Positions 38,756 to 47,144 of a DNA stretch of 64,000 nucleotides are shown piece after piece. Source of the stretch: Roseateles depolymerans (GTDB lineage: Bacteria; Pseudomonadota; Gammaproteobacteria; Burkholderiales; Burkholderiaceae_C); contig QFOD01000013.1 of assembly GCA_003241055.1 (NCBI GenBank), forward strand, positions 62,001 through 126,000. The letters run 5' to 3'. A program made the position numbers and the translations under genes. The stretch's first letter is position 1. Each line of letters opens with the position of its first letter. The notes under the pieces are model-generated. The model made no database searches. It saw nothing but the letters and a program-made list of their open reading frames with translations, and was not told the origin of the DNA.

Positions 38756-39376
38756 ATGGCCACCGCTCCCCCCAGCGCCGCGACGGCGCCCGACCCGGCC
38801 CCGCTGCCGGCCGCCGACTTCCAGGCCCTGCCGCTGGACTTCCTGATCGCCGCGCCGCTGGTGGCGGTGGTGAACGCCCAGAAGCAGGCGGCGCTCAGCA
38901 CCAAGGCCTACATCGAGAGCTTTCTCGACAAGGTTCCCAGCACGACCGCCGACGCGCCGGTGCGCTTCAAGCCGCAGACCGCCAACTTCAATCTCGACTT
39001 CCAGGAAACCAACGCCAACGGCGTGAGCATCCAGAAGTCGGTGCACCTGGACGTGCCCCTGCTGTCCATCGTGCCCGTGCCGCATCTGCGCATCGACTCG
39101 CTGACCACGCACTTCAAGTACGAGGTCTCGCAGGTGGTGGGTACCAAGCGCGACTCCAGCAAGCAGGGCGAGCTCAGCGCCGGCGTGAAGTACCTGCCGT
39201 TCTTCGAGGCCTCACTGAAGGGCAGTCTGTCGTCCACCGCGTCCGAGCAGTCCACCACCAACCGCAGCGGCATGCTGGAGATCACCGTCCATGCCAGCGA
39301 GGCACCCATGCCCGAGGGTCTGGCGCGGCTGCTGAGTCTGCTGGCCAAGGTGGCCGAGCCCACCGTGGTCTCGTGA
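38756..39376 (+). CDS. DUF2589-family protein, second copy
   Basis: A 206-residue paralogue of the preceding product with the same order: helix (LPLDFLIAAPLVAVVNAQKQAALSTKAYIESFLDKV), strands (VHLDVPLLSIVPVPHLRIDSLTTHFKYEV) and end (LEITVHASEAPMPEGLARLLSLLAK). The Pro/Ala-rich first 20 residues are probably flexible. GAAAGGACC precedes the ATG; the gap to the first copy is 23 bp. Two divergent copies side by side suggest a hetero-oligomer, which is inference. Confidence 0.78.
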   Translation: MATAPPSAATAPDPAPLPAADFQALPLDFLIAAPLVAVVNAQKQAALSTKAYIESFLDKVPSTTADAPVRFKPQTANFNLDFQETNANGVSIQKSVHLDVPLLSIVPVPHLRIDSLTTHFKYEVSQVVGTKRDSSKQGELSAGVKYLPFFEASLKGSLSSTASEQSTTNRSGMLEITVHASEAPMPEGLARLLSLLAKVAEPTVVS

Positions 39377-39395
39377 CGCTGAGCCGGAGCACCGC

Positions 39396-39815
39396 ATGCC
39401 CGGGCCGGCCGGCGAGTTCACGCTGCAGGAGCTGCGGCGCTGGCTGGCGCTGGAGATCACCCGCGCAGACGCCAGCCTGGGCCACAGCCAGCGCGCGGCC
39501 CGCATCGCAATGGCGAGCGGTGCGGGCGCCGGGCGGGTTCACGAGCTGACGGCGCCGCCGTGGCTGGAGCTGGACAGCCTGCAGCTGCAGCTCGCGCTGG
39601 CGCCGGTCCGCGTGGCCTGGCCGCTGCGCCTGTGGCAGCGGTTCAGGCACTGGACCGGCGCACCACCGCCGCAGCGGCCGGCGCGCTTTCGCTTTGCGGC
39701 GCGGGGCGAAGCGGGTGTACAGCTGGCCTGTCGTGTGCAACGCGACGCGCGTGGCCGCTGGCGCGCGCAGCTGAATGAAGGGCCGGAGGGCGGCGATGCT
39801 GCAGCGCCTGGCTGA
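39396..39815 (+). CDS. Small unknown protein of the DUF2589 cassette
   Basis: A 139-residue basic protein without signal peptide or known domain. It begins with an amphipathic helix (TLQELRRWLALEITRADASLG), then shows beta-type segments (WLELDSLQLQLALAPVRV; ARFRFAARGEAGVQLACRVQRDARGRWRAQL) that echo the DUF2589 layout. It may be a third, very divergent member. It starts 19 bp after the second DUF2589 gene and overlaps the hydrolase gene, so coupling is likely. Function is unknown. Confidence 0.65.
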   Translation: MPGPAGEFTLQELRRWLALEITRADASLGHSQRAARIAMASGAGAGRVHELTAPPWLELDSLQLQLALAPVRVAWPLRLWQRFRHWTGAPPPQRPARFRFAARGEAGVQLACRVQRDARGRWRAQLNEGPEGGDAAAPG

Positions 39816-41121
39816 CGACTGGCGCAGCTATGCCGGTGGCCGGCGCTGGCGCTGCCGGGGCCCGGCCTATCTGTGCGAAGTGGACGATGCAGGCCGGGTG
39901 CCCTCGCTGCTGAAGCAGCCGGGCATCGCCGAGCGGGTGCGGCGCATCCGGGCCTTCTATGCCGGGCGCCTCGCGCTGGGGCGGCTGGATCAGTTCAGCA
40001 CGGGCCTGGACGTGCTGGTGGCCAATGCGATGACCGAGTCCTACGGCACCGTGCCCAGCCCGCTGGAGGTGGCCGACCTGAACCGCCTGCTCGACCGCCA
40101 GCCCGAGCTGCCGCTGGACCTGCGCCTGGACCGGCTGCTGCGCGATATCGGCGCCGATGCGCGCAGCCGCTGGCTGGTGCGGCGCGAGCCGGGCTATGCC
40201 TCGCCAGCCACCACGCCCGCGCGGGTGTCGGTGGGGGCGCACCACATGCTGCTGTCCACCGCCCAGGCCTTGCCATCGCAGCGCACCCAGGTGCTGCGTG
40301 AGCAGGTGGTGCAACTGGCGGCCAACTCGCTGCACAGCGCGCAGCGCGCGGTGGAATACCTGAACGAGAACGCCGCCCGTCATGAGGGCGAGCTGCCGCT
40401 GATCGCCGCCACCTACAACGCCGGCCGGCCGCGCCAGACCGATGGCAACCTCTGGCACCTGGTGCAGTACGGCGAGCACATCGACCGCTGGCTGGGCTAC
40501 TACAACGCCAGCCGGCAGAGCGTGGTGGGCACGCAGCCGGCCGTGGGTGCCGAGGACCGCGGTCCACCGCCCGCGCAGCCCGTCAGCCGCGCCACGGCCT
40601 TGCCGGCCGGCTCACCCGCGGCGGCGCTGGCCGTGGCAAGTGCGGCGGGTGCGCCCGCGGGCGGCTCGGCCACACAGCTGTCGGCCCACTTCACGCTGGC
40701 CGAGCTGATCGCCTCCGACAAGGCGCGTGAGCTGCAGATCGACAACCAGCCCGGTCCGCTCGTGCAGCGCAATCTGCGGCGCCTGGCCGAGCGGCTGGAG
40801 CAGGTGCGTCACCTGCTGGGCGACCGCGACATCCACGTCAACAGCGCCTATCGCTGCGAGGCGCTGAACCGGGCGGTGGGCAGCAAGGGCACCAGCATGC
40901 ATCTGCACGGCCTGGCCGCCGACATCGTCTGCCCGCGCTTTGGCACACCGCTGCAGGTGGCGCAGGCCATTGCGGCCAGCGGCCTGGGCTTCGACCAGGT
41001 CATCCACGAATTCGGCCGCTGGGTGCACCTGGGCCTGGCGCCCGACGGCGCCGCAGAGCGCCGTCAGCAGCTGACGATAGACCGCCTGGGCACGCACGCC
41101 GGCCTGCTGCCCACGCACTGA
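39796..41121 (+). CDS. Fused lytic transglycosylase-like and M15 peptidase peptidoglycan hydrolase
   Basis: A 441-residue two-domain enzyme. Residues 1-240 resemble a lytic transglycosylase: a candidate catalytic Glu81 in ANAMTESYGTVPSP, then VSVGAHHMLLS and the typical AATYNAGRPR. A Pro/Ala linker (about 255-295) leads to a peptidase M15 domain (about 295-425) with zinc-ligand motifs NSAYRCEALNRAVG, SMHLHGLAADIVCP and RWVHLGL, which cuts stem or cross-bridge peptides. There is no signal peptide, as in phage endolysins or injected cell-wall enzymes. The ATG at 39796 has GGAGG 6 bases upstream and overlaps the previous gene by 20 bp; an ATG 21 bases earlier is less likely. Confidence 0.8.
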   Translation: MLQRLADDWRSYAGGRRWRCRGPAYLCEVDDAGRVPSLLKQPGIAERVRRIRAFYAGRLALGRLDQFSTGLDVLVANAMTESYGTVPSPLEVADLNRLLDRQPELPLDLRLDRLLRDIGADARSRWLVRREPGYASPATTPARVSVGAHHMLLSTAQALPSQRTQVLREQVVQLAANSLHSAQRAVEYLNENAARHEGELPLIAATYNAGRPRQTDGNLWHLVQYGEHIDRWLGYYNASRQSVVGTQPAVGAEDRGPPPAQPVSRATALPAGSPAAALAVASAAGAPAGGSATQLSAHFTLAELIASDKARELQIDNQPGPLVQRNLRRLAERLEQVRHLLGDRDIHVNSAYRCEALNRAVGSKGTSMHLHGLAADIVCPRFGTPLQVAQAIAASGLGFDQVIHEFGRWVHLGLAPDGAAERRQQLTIDRLGTHAGLLPTH

Positions 41122-41137
41122 GCCCTAACATGGCCGC

Positions 41138-41785
41138 ATGGCACTGCAGTACCGCATCATTCCTGTCACCCCTTTCCAGCAGAACTGTTCACTCGTCTGG
41201 TGCGACGCCACCCGCGAGGCCGCGCTGATCGACCCGGGCGGCGAGCTGCCGCGCCTGCTGGCGGCCGTGCGCGAGCACGGGCTCACGCTGAAGGCGCTGT
41301 GGCTGACCCACGCCCACATCGACCACGCCGGCGGTGCCGGGCAGCTGGCCCGCGAGCAGGGTCTGCCCATCGTCGGGCCGCATCCGGGCGACCAGTTCTG
41401 GATTGACGGGCTGGCGCAGCAGAGCGCGATGTTCGGGTTTCCGCCCGCCGAAGCCTTCGTGCCGACCCGCTGGCTGGCCGATGGCGACAGCGTTCAGCTC
41501 GGCGAGGAAACCCTGGCCGTGCGCCACTGCCCGGGGCACACGCCGGGCCATGTGATCTTCCATTCGGCGGCCGCCAAGCGAGCCTTCGTCGGGGACGTGC
41601 TGTTCGCCGGCAGCATCGGTCGTACGGACTTTCCCGGGGGTAACCACCAGCAGCTGCTCGACAGCATCCGCGAGCGCATCTGGCCCATGGGGGATGACAC
41701 GGTGTTCATCCCTGGCCACGGGCCGGAGAGCACCGTGGGGCAGGAACGACGCACCAACCCTTTTGTCGCTGATCGAAGGGGCTAA
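41138..41785 (+). CDS. Metallo-beta-lactamase-fold hydrolase, glyoxalase II-like (YcbL type)
   Basis: A 215-residue cytoplasmic hydrolase with the two-zinc glyoxalase II signature: THAHIDHAGG (HxHxDH), GHTPGHVIFHS, VGDVLFAGSIGRTDFPGG and IPGHGPEST. The short length fits the YcbL/GloC group, which hydrolyses S-lactoylglutathione or similar thioesters, and lacks the C-terminal substrate domain of GloB. It follows the cassette by 16 bp but is a housekeeping type of gene. Confidence 0.88.
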   Translation: MALQYRIIPVTPFQQNCSLVWCDATREAALIDPGGELPRLLAAVREHGLTLKALWLTHAHIDHAGGAGQLAREQGLPIVGPHPGDQFWIDGLAQQSAMFGFPPAEAFVPTRWLADGDSVQLGEETLAVRHCPGHTPGHVIFHSAAAKRAFVGDVLFAGSIGRTDFPGGNHQQLLDSIRERIWPMGDDTVFIPGHGPESTVGQERRTNPFVADRRG

Positions 41786-41891
41786 GGGAATCCTTCACAT
41801 TCACCTTCAGCAACATTTACGACATCATTCCGTGAGGTTGTCCCTTGACATGATGCTCTGCCAACAGAGGCCGGGCCAAAGGAGAGGTGAG

Positions 41892-42593
41892 ATGTGGATG
41901 ACAGATGGCATGCCTCCGGTGCCCGGTCAGGTGCCCGGTCTTCCGTCGCGGGAGCGACGCGCGGCTTCGTCGCTTTCCAGCCAATGGCTCAGCCTCATCC
42001 TTGAGGAACTGGACCACGGGCTGGTGCTGCTGAACGGCGCCGGGCGGGTGTTGCACTGCAATCATGCGGCGCGCCTGTGCCTGGAAAGCAATCACCCGCT
42101 GGAGCTGGTCGGCCCGCATCTGCGCGCCCGTCTGCTCACGGACGCGGTGCCCTTCGCCGAGGCGCTGGAAGGCGCCGAGGCCGGCGGGCGTCGCTGCCTG
42201 CTGCGCCTGGGTGACGATCGCTCCGAGTGCGGCCGTGCCAATGTCGTGGTGGTGCCGCTGAATCGCGGCGTCAGCCAGGCCGCGGTGCTGCTGATCCTGG
42301 AGCGTCGCCAGCTCTGCGGCGATCTGGCCGCCCAGTGGTTCGCGCTGCGGCATCAGCTGACCCCGGCGGAAACCGAGGTGCTCAAGGCCCTGTCCAACGG
42401 CATCAAGCCGGCCGACGTGGCTGCGCGTCAGGGGGTGGCCATCTCCACGGTGCGCAGCCAGATCCAGAGCATCCGTGCCAAGAGCGGCGCGGACAGCATC
42501 GGCGAGCTGATGCGTCAGCTCGCGATGCTGCCGCCGCTGGTGCCGACGCTGCGCAGCGGCCAGTCCTCGCTGCCGACCGCGCCACTGAACTGA
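41892..42593 (+). CDS. LuxR-type transcriptional regulator with PAS-like N-terminal half
   Basis: A 233-residue regulator. The N-terminal half (about 35-150) reads like a PAS fold (ILEELDHGLVLLNGAGRVLHCNHAARLCLE). The C-terminal helix-turn-helix is of the LuxR/GerE class (LTPAETEVLKALSNGIKPADVAARQGVAISTVRSQIQSIRAK). There is no autoinducer-binding or receiver domain. The ATG at 41892 is favoured by GGAGAGG directly upstream; the frame extends 200 bases into the previous gene but without homology. It lies 73 bp ahead of a Crp/Fnr gene. Confidence 0.82.
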   Translation: MWMTDGMPPVPGQVPGLPSRERRAASSLSSQWLSLILEELDHGLVLLNGAGRVLHCNHAARLCLESNHPLELVGPHLRARLLTDAVPFAEALEGAEAGGRRCLLRLGDDRSECGRANVVVVPLNRGVSQAAVLLILERRQLCGDLAAQWFALRHQLTPAETEVLKALSNGIKPADVAARQGVAISTVRSQIQSIRAKSGADSIGELMRQLAMLPPLVPTLRSGQSSLPTAPLN

Positions 42594-42666
42594 GCCCGGG
42601 CCCAGGGCCTGGGCTCCATTAACATCCGCCCGCGCCCGCAGGCCTCATGCCGCGCGGCGCAGACGG

Positions 42667-43299
42667 ATGCCCGAAGACAGTTTCGACCCAGAACTCCAGG
42701 CCCTGCCGCCGTCGCTGCGGCTGCTGGCCGTCCGTGGCAGCGTGCGTGCCTATCGCAAGGGCTCGCTGCTGATCGAAGAGGGCTCGCTGGGTGACAACCT
42801 CTACCTGGTGCTGACGGGCACGCTGCGCGCATTCAGCAGCGACTCGCGCGGCCGCGAGATCACCTACGGCCTGTACGGCCCGGGCGAATACGTGGGCGAG
42901 ATGAGCCTGGACGGCGCGCCGCGCTCGGCCAGCGTGATGTGCGAGACGGCCTGCCGTTGCGTGATGGTCACGCGGGCCAGCCTGCTCACGCACATCAGCG
43001 AGCACCCCGAATTCGCGTTCGAGCTGCTCACCAAGGTGATACGCCGGGCCCGTGCGGCGACGCTGTCGACCAAGCAGCTCGCACTCAACGACGTCTATGG
43101 TCGCCTGCGCAACCTGATCGACGAACTGACCACCGATGGCCGCGAACTCGCGCTGACCCACCAGGGCATGGCGCAGCGCCTGGGCTGCTCGCGCGAGATG
43201 GTGTCCAAGCTGGTGAAAGACCTGGAGCTGGGCGGCTACCTGCGCCGCATCAAGGCCGGGCAGTACCAGCGCATGAAGAGCCTGCCGGCGCGCTGGTGA
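42667..43299 (+). CDS. Crp/Fnr-family transcriptional regulator
   Basis: A 210-residue regulator with an N-terminal cyclic-nucleotide-binding fold (GSLLIEEGSLGDNLYLVLTGTLRAF, YGPGEYVGEMSLDGAPRSASV) and a C-terminal winged helix (LTHQGMAQRLGCSREMVSKLVKDLELGGYL). The glycine and Glu positions fit cAMP binding, and PRSAS is close to the phosphate-binding PRSA motif. There are no N-terminal cysteines for an iron-sulfur cluster, so it is Crp-like rather than Fnr-like. It is preceded by the LuxR-type gene and convergent with an M48 peptidase gene. Confidence 0.9.
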   Translation: MPEDSFDPELQALPPSLRLLAVRGSVRAYRKGSLLIEEGSLGDNLYLVLTGTLRAFSSDSRGREITYGLYGPGEYVGEMSLDGAPRSASVMCETACRCVMVTRASLLTHISEHPEFAFELLTKVIRRARAATLSTKQLALNDVYGRLRNLIDELTTDGRELALTHQGMAQRLGCSREMVSKLVKDLELGGYLRRIKAGQYQRMKSLPARW

Positions 43300-43318
43300 G
43301 GTGCGCCCTGCCGGCCGC

Positions 43319-44284
43319 TCAGCCCTGGCGGGTCTTGAGCGGCGGCGCGATGGGGAAGTGCTCGGCCGGCTTCGCGGCACGCGCATAAAGGCCGGCCACC
43401 TTGGGCAGATTGGCCTCCAGGTCGCGGATGCGGGTCGCGTTGGCCGGGTGGGTGGACATCCACTGCGGTGGCGCGCCCTTGTTGGCGGCCATCATCTTCT
43501 CCCACAGCCGCACGGCGGCCGCCGGGTCGTAGCCGGCGCGGGCCGACAGCTCGATGCCCACCAGGTCGGCCTCGGTCTCGTCCTCGCGGCTGAACTTCAG
43601 CGTCAGCAGCTGTGCGCCCATGCCGGCGGCGTAGCGCCCCACATTGCCCAGGCCCAGCAGCGCCGAGCCCAGCTCCACGACGGCGTTGGTGGTGGCGGTC
43701 TTGCCCATGCGCTCGCGAGCATGCTCGCGCAGCGCGTGCGACACCTCATGGCCCATGATGGCCGCCACCTCGTCGTCCTCCAGCTTCAGCTTCTCGAGGA
43801 TGCCGTAATAGAACGCGATCTTGCCGCCCGGCATGCAGAAGGCGTTCAGCTCGGGGCTGCCCAGCAGGTTGACCTCCCACTTCCACTGGCGTGCGCGGTC
43901 GTTCCATTCGTAGCTGTACGGAATGATGCGCTGCGCGATGTAGCGCAGCCGCTTGAGCTGCGGGTGCTCCATGGGCGCCAGCGCCTTCTGCTGCTGGGCC
44001 TGGCGCATCATCTGCGCGTACTGCTGCCCTCCGGACTTCTCCAGGTCTTCCGCCGACACCAGGCCGGCGAACTTGCTCTTGGGGCCGACGTCCACGCCCT
44101 CGCGGGCCCAGGCCGGCAGCGCGGCCGGGGCCAGGGCCGCGGCGCCGAGCAGGCCGGTGAACAGGCGCCGGCTGCGCTGCGGGCGGCCACAGCGGCCGGC
44201 GGCGCAGTCCGCGCAGTCGCCGAAGCGGCGCTGCGGCACGTGGTCCAGTTGCAGGTCGGGAACGAGGTGGAAGCCGTCACTCAT
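43319..44284 (-). CDS. M48-family zinc metallopeptidase, probably exported by Tat
   Basis: A 321-residue peptidase. HEVSH (179-183, in AAIMGHEVSHALREHARE) and the downstream Glu in SREDETEADLVG form the zinc site. A twin-arginine-like signal SRRLFTGLLGAAALAPAALPAWA (about 38-60) precedes the mature domain, but the part before it is unusually long and carries Cys24, Cys27 and Cys32. Relatives (BepA/LoiP type) degrade or rescue misfolded outer-membrane proteins. The ATG at 44284 is preferred over an upstream TTG. Its start is only 26 bp from the divergent flavin reductase gene. Confidence 0.87.
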   Translation of the reverse strand: MSDGFHLVPDLQLDHVPQRRFGDCADCAAGRCGRPQRSRRLFTGLLGAAALAPAALPAWAREGVDVGPKSKFAGLVSAEDLEKSGGQQYAQMMRQAQQQKALAPMEHPQLKRLRYIAQRIIPYSYEWNDRARQWKWEVNLLGSPELNAFCMPGGKIAFYYGILEKLKLEDDEVAAIMGHEVSHALREHARERMGKTATTNAVVELGSALLGLGNVGRYAAGMGAQLLTLKFSREDETEADLVGIELSARAGYDPAAAVRLWEKMMAANKGAPPQWMSTHPANATRIRDLEANLPKVAGLYARAAKPAEHFPIAPPLKTRQG

Positions 44285-44310
44285 GGGCGCGATTTTACTT
44301 CGGACCGACA

Positions 44311-44796
44311 ATGCCCCCCATGGACAGCCAGCACTTTCGCGCCGCCCTGGGCATGTTTGCCACCGGCGTCACCATCGTCACGGCGCGCAGCGCGGACGGC
44401 ACCCTCGTGGGCCTGACCGCCAACTCCTTCAATTCCGTGTCGCTGAATCCGCCGCTGGTGCTGTGGAGCCTGGCCATGCGCGCCGGCTCCATGCCGGTGT
44501 TCAGCCGCGGCTCGCATTACGCGATCAACATCCTGGCGGCCGAGCAGATGCCGCTGGCGCAGCGCTTCGCTACGCGCGACATCGACCGCTTCGCCGGCGT
44601 GGCCTGGCGCGAGGGCGCCGGCGGTGCGCCGGTGCTGGAGGGCGTGGCCGCCGTGTTCGAGTGCGCCAACCGCAGCCAGTACGAAGAGGGCGACCACATC
44701 ATCTTCGTCGGCGAGGTGGAGCGCTGCGAGGCCCGCGCCGGCGCCCAGCCGCTGATCTTCCACGGCGGCCGCTACTTCACCGAGCTGCCGCTCTGA
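44311..44796 (+). CDS. Flavin reductase-like, FMN-binding protein
   Basis: A 161-residue protein of the split-barrel flavin reductase family. FRAALGMFATGVTIVTA, GLTANSFNSVSLNPPLVLWSL and HIIFVGEVE bracket the FMN site. Such proteins supply reduced flavin to two-component monooxygenases, but no oxygenase gene is adjacent. An ATG three codons later could be the real start. It is convergent with the ABC permease gene (no spacer, stops abut). Confidence 0.88.
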   Translation: MPPMDSQHFRAALGMFATGVTIVTARSADGTLVGLTANSFNSVSLNPPLVLWSLAMRAGSMPVFSRGSHYAINILAAEQMPLAQRFATRDIDRFAGVAWREGAGGAPVLEGVAAVFECANRSQYEEGDHIIFVGEVERCEARAGAQPLIFHGGRYFTELPL

Positions 44797-46260
44797 TCAG
44801 CCCAGGCGCCCGGCCGGCAGCGCGGTGGGTGCGGCGAGCAGCCGGCGCCAGCGCCAGACGCCGGCCGCGATGCTCAGCGCCAGGCTGACGGCGGCCATCG
44901 CCAGCATGGGCACGCCGTCCGACTGGTTCAGCCACAGCACACCCACCATCAGCACGATGTACAGCCCGATGGGCACGGTGGCGCTGTAGCTGCCGGGCGC
45001 GCGCATGCAGGCCGGGGCCGATAGTGGCCAGGCCACGCAGACCGGCAGCGCCGCGACGCCCAGCGCCAGTGTTTCGACATGGTCCGCCGCCAGCGCCAGA
45101 ACCACCAGGCCGGTGGTGCACAGCAGCCAGGCCGTCAGCGTGTGGCGCAGCTGCAGCCGGGCCACCGCACGGTTCAGCGACTTGCCCTGCGGCATGCCGG
45201 GCAGCAGGCGCAGCAGGGCCTGCTCGCGGCGGCTGTGCCACAGCATGGCCGGCAGCATGAAGGCCGGGTTGATGCCCATGCTCATCAGGCCTATGGCCAT
45301 GCCGAAGGCGCCGGACTTCCAGTTCTTGCCGAAGTGCGGCCCGGCCAGCATGCCCGCGACGCCCAGGCACAGCCCCACGAAGGCCAGGATCAGCAGCACG
45401 GTCAGCCCCTGGCGCAGCCAGTGCTGCGAGCCGTGCAGCACGATCTCGGCGCGGCGCATCACGCTGGCTCGCGCTGGTGTGGCGCTCGTCAGGCTGCGGT
45501 GCAGCCAGAAGGCCATCGCGCGCTCCACGGGCGCGGTCAGCCATTCGCCGGGCCGCCCCCAGGCGGCAAACCCGGTGCTTGGTCCGCCGCGCTGGCCGCG
45601 CATGGCGCGGCGCATGCGGGTGAAGAGCTCGTAGTTCGCCCGGTGGCGCGCATCGCCGCGGCCCAGGCCATGGGCCAGCAGGGTCGCGAGCAATGCGGCC
45701 GCGAGCAGGCCGCACAGCACGGGCTGCCCTTGCCAAAGTTGCGCGAGGGACTGCCACAGGGGCTGCAGACGATGACCCAGGTTCAGCGAGAAGAACAGCG
45801 ACGGCAGCAGCCAGCTCAGCAGCCACAGCTGCCATTGGCGCACCGCCCAGAACAGGTAGACGCCCAGCGCTGAGTGCACCAGCCAGAGGGTCGCCAGCGA
45901 GAAGGGCAGCGGCGGCAGGCCCGCCCACAGCAGCAGGGTGCCCAGCCCCGACACCGTCAGCCAGCCGCCCATCGTCACCCGCAGAAGCTGCTGTCGGTGG
46001 CCGGGGGCGAGTCGGGCCAGCGTGGGGTGGTTCTGCTCCGTCAGGCTGCTGGCCAGCATCACCCACAGGAACTGCAGCAGCAGGTCGGCTAGGCCGGCGG
46101 CGACGGCCAGGCGCAACGAGACGCGCTGCGTCAGCGCGACGATGACGATCGTGCCGACGAGGGCGCAAGCCCAGATCAGCCGGCGCGGCCAGCGGGTGGC
46201 GGGGTCCAGCTGCTGCCAGGGCGCCAGCAGGATCCGCGAGGTGCTGGAGGCGGCGTTCAT
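44797..46260 (-). CDS. Putative ABC-2-like permease of a YtrA-regulated transporter
   Basis: A 487-residue membrane protein with about 11-12 hydrophobic helices and a long cytoplasmic loop (about 215-270). Sequence similarity to a named family is not obvious to me, but position decides its role: its start overlaps the ATPase stop by one base (TGATG). It should form the membrane part of the ABC transporter. LPGMPQGKSLNRAVAR suggests a cytoplasmic coupling segment. Substrate and direction are unknown; similar GntR-ABC sets respond to cell-wall antibiotics. Confidence 0.7.
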   Translation of the reverse strand: MNAASSTSRILLAPWQQLDPATRWPRRLIWACALVGTIVIVALTQRVSLRLAVAAGLADLLLQFLWVMLASSLTEQNHPTLARLAPGHRQQLLRVTMGGWLTVSGLGTLLLWAGLPPLPFSLATLWLVHSALGVYLFWAVRQWQLWLLSWLLPSLFFSLNLGHRLQPLWQSLAQLWQGQPVLCGLLAAALLATLLAHGLGRGDARHRANYELFTRMRRAMRGQRGGPSTGFAAWGRPGEWLTAPVERAMAFWLHRSLTSATPARASVMRRAEIVLHGSQHWLRQGLTVLLILAFVGLCLGVAGMLAGPHFGKNWKSGAFGMAIGLMSMGINPAFMLPAMLWHSRREQALLRLLPGMPQGKSLNRAVARLQLRHTLTAWLLCTTGLVVLALAADHVETLALGVAALPVCVAWPLSAPACMRAPGSYSATVPIGLYIVLMVGVLWLNQSDGVPMLAMAAVSLALSIAAGVWRWRRLLAAPTALPAGRLG

Positions 46261-47144
46261 CAGGTCAGCTCCGCGAACAGGTCTTCCAGGTTCACCGCCT
46301 CGCTGCCGGCAGGCGCCGAGTCGGCTTGGGCGGGCAGACGGGCCAGCACGCGTTCGCGGCCGCCTTCCAGCGGCGTGCGCTTGAGCGGTTCGGCACCCAG
46401 CCGGGCCAGCAGCGCGGCCAGCTCGCTGACGCTGCCGGTGAAGGCGCGCACCCGTTCCAGCAGCTCGTCGAGAGGCGCCTGCAGCGCGATGCGGCCCTGG
46501 CTCAGGAAGGCCACGTTGAAGGCCACGCGCTCCAGGTCGGACAGGATGTGGGTGGAGAACACCACCGTCGTGCCGCGGTCCAGCACCTGGTCCACCAGCT
46601 CGCGCAGGAAGTCGCGCCGGCCCACCGGGTCAAGGCCTGACACCGGCTCGTCCAGCACCAGCAGGTCGGGCTCGTGGGCCAGCGCGCGGATGATGGACAG
46701 GCGCTGCTTCTGGCCGCCCGAGAGCTTGCGGATGGCTTGGTCGCGCGCGATGTCCCAGCGCGACAGCAGGCCCTCCACCTTGGCCTCGTTCCAGCGCGGA
46801 TAGAAGCTGCGGAAATAGGCCAGCAGCTGGATCGGCGTGAAGGCCTCGAACAGGTCGCTGAACTGCGGTACGTAGCCGATGCGGGCGCGCGCGGCGTCGT
46901 CCAGCTGGCAAGCGTCCTGCCCGAACAGCCGCACGCGGCCGGCATCGGCCTCGCGCAGCCCCAGCAGCGTTTCCAGCAGCGTGGTCTTGCCGGCGCCGTT
47001 GCGGCCCAGCAGGCCCACCACCTGGCCAGGCAGCAGCTGCCAGTCCAGCGCGCGCAGCACCTGCGGTCCCTTGGGGTAGGCGAGGTTCACGCCCTGCAGC
47101 TCGGCGCTGGGCGATTCCGTGGGGGGAAAGTGAGGGCTGGTCAT
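46260..47144 (-). CDS. ABC transporter ATP-binding protein
   Basis: A 294-residue ABC ATPase. Walker A GRNGAGKT (47-54), Q loop (VPQFSDLFEAF), signature KLSGGQKQRLS, Walker B LLVLDEPVSGLDP and the H loop (FSTHILSDLER) are all intact. The sequence is close to the CcmA/YtrB-type export ATPases. The start overlaps the regulator stop (ATGA) and the stop overlaps the permease start, giving a tight three-gene operon. Confidence 0.93.
   Translation of the reverse strand: MTSPHFPPTESPSAELQGVNLAYPKGPQVLRALDWQLLPGQVVGLLGRNGAGKTTLLETLLGLREADAGRVRLFGQDACQLDDAARARIGYVPQFSDLFEAFTPIQLLAYFRSFYPRWNEAKVEGLLSRWDIARDQAIRKLSGGQKQRLSIIRALAHEPDLLVLDEPVSGLDPVGRRDFLRELVDQVLDRGTTVVFSTHILSDLERVAFNVAFLSQGRIALQAPLDELLERVRAFTGSVSELAALLARLGAEPLKRTPLEGGRERVLARLPAQADSAPAGSEAVNLEDLFAELT

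Noticed and set aside
37942..41121. A prophage remnant because of the endolysin-like hydrolase.
   Set aside because: No integrase, capsid, tail, terminase or holin gene and no attachment repeats were seen.
41844..41870. A TTGACA promoter for the LuxR-type gene.
   Set aside because: No acceptable -10 hexamer lies 16-18 bp downstream.
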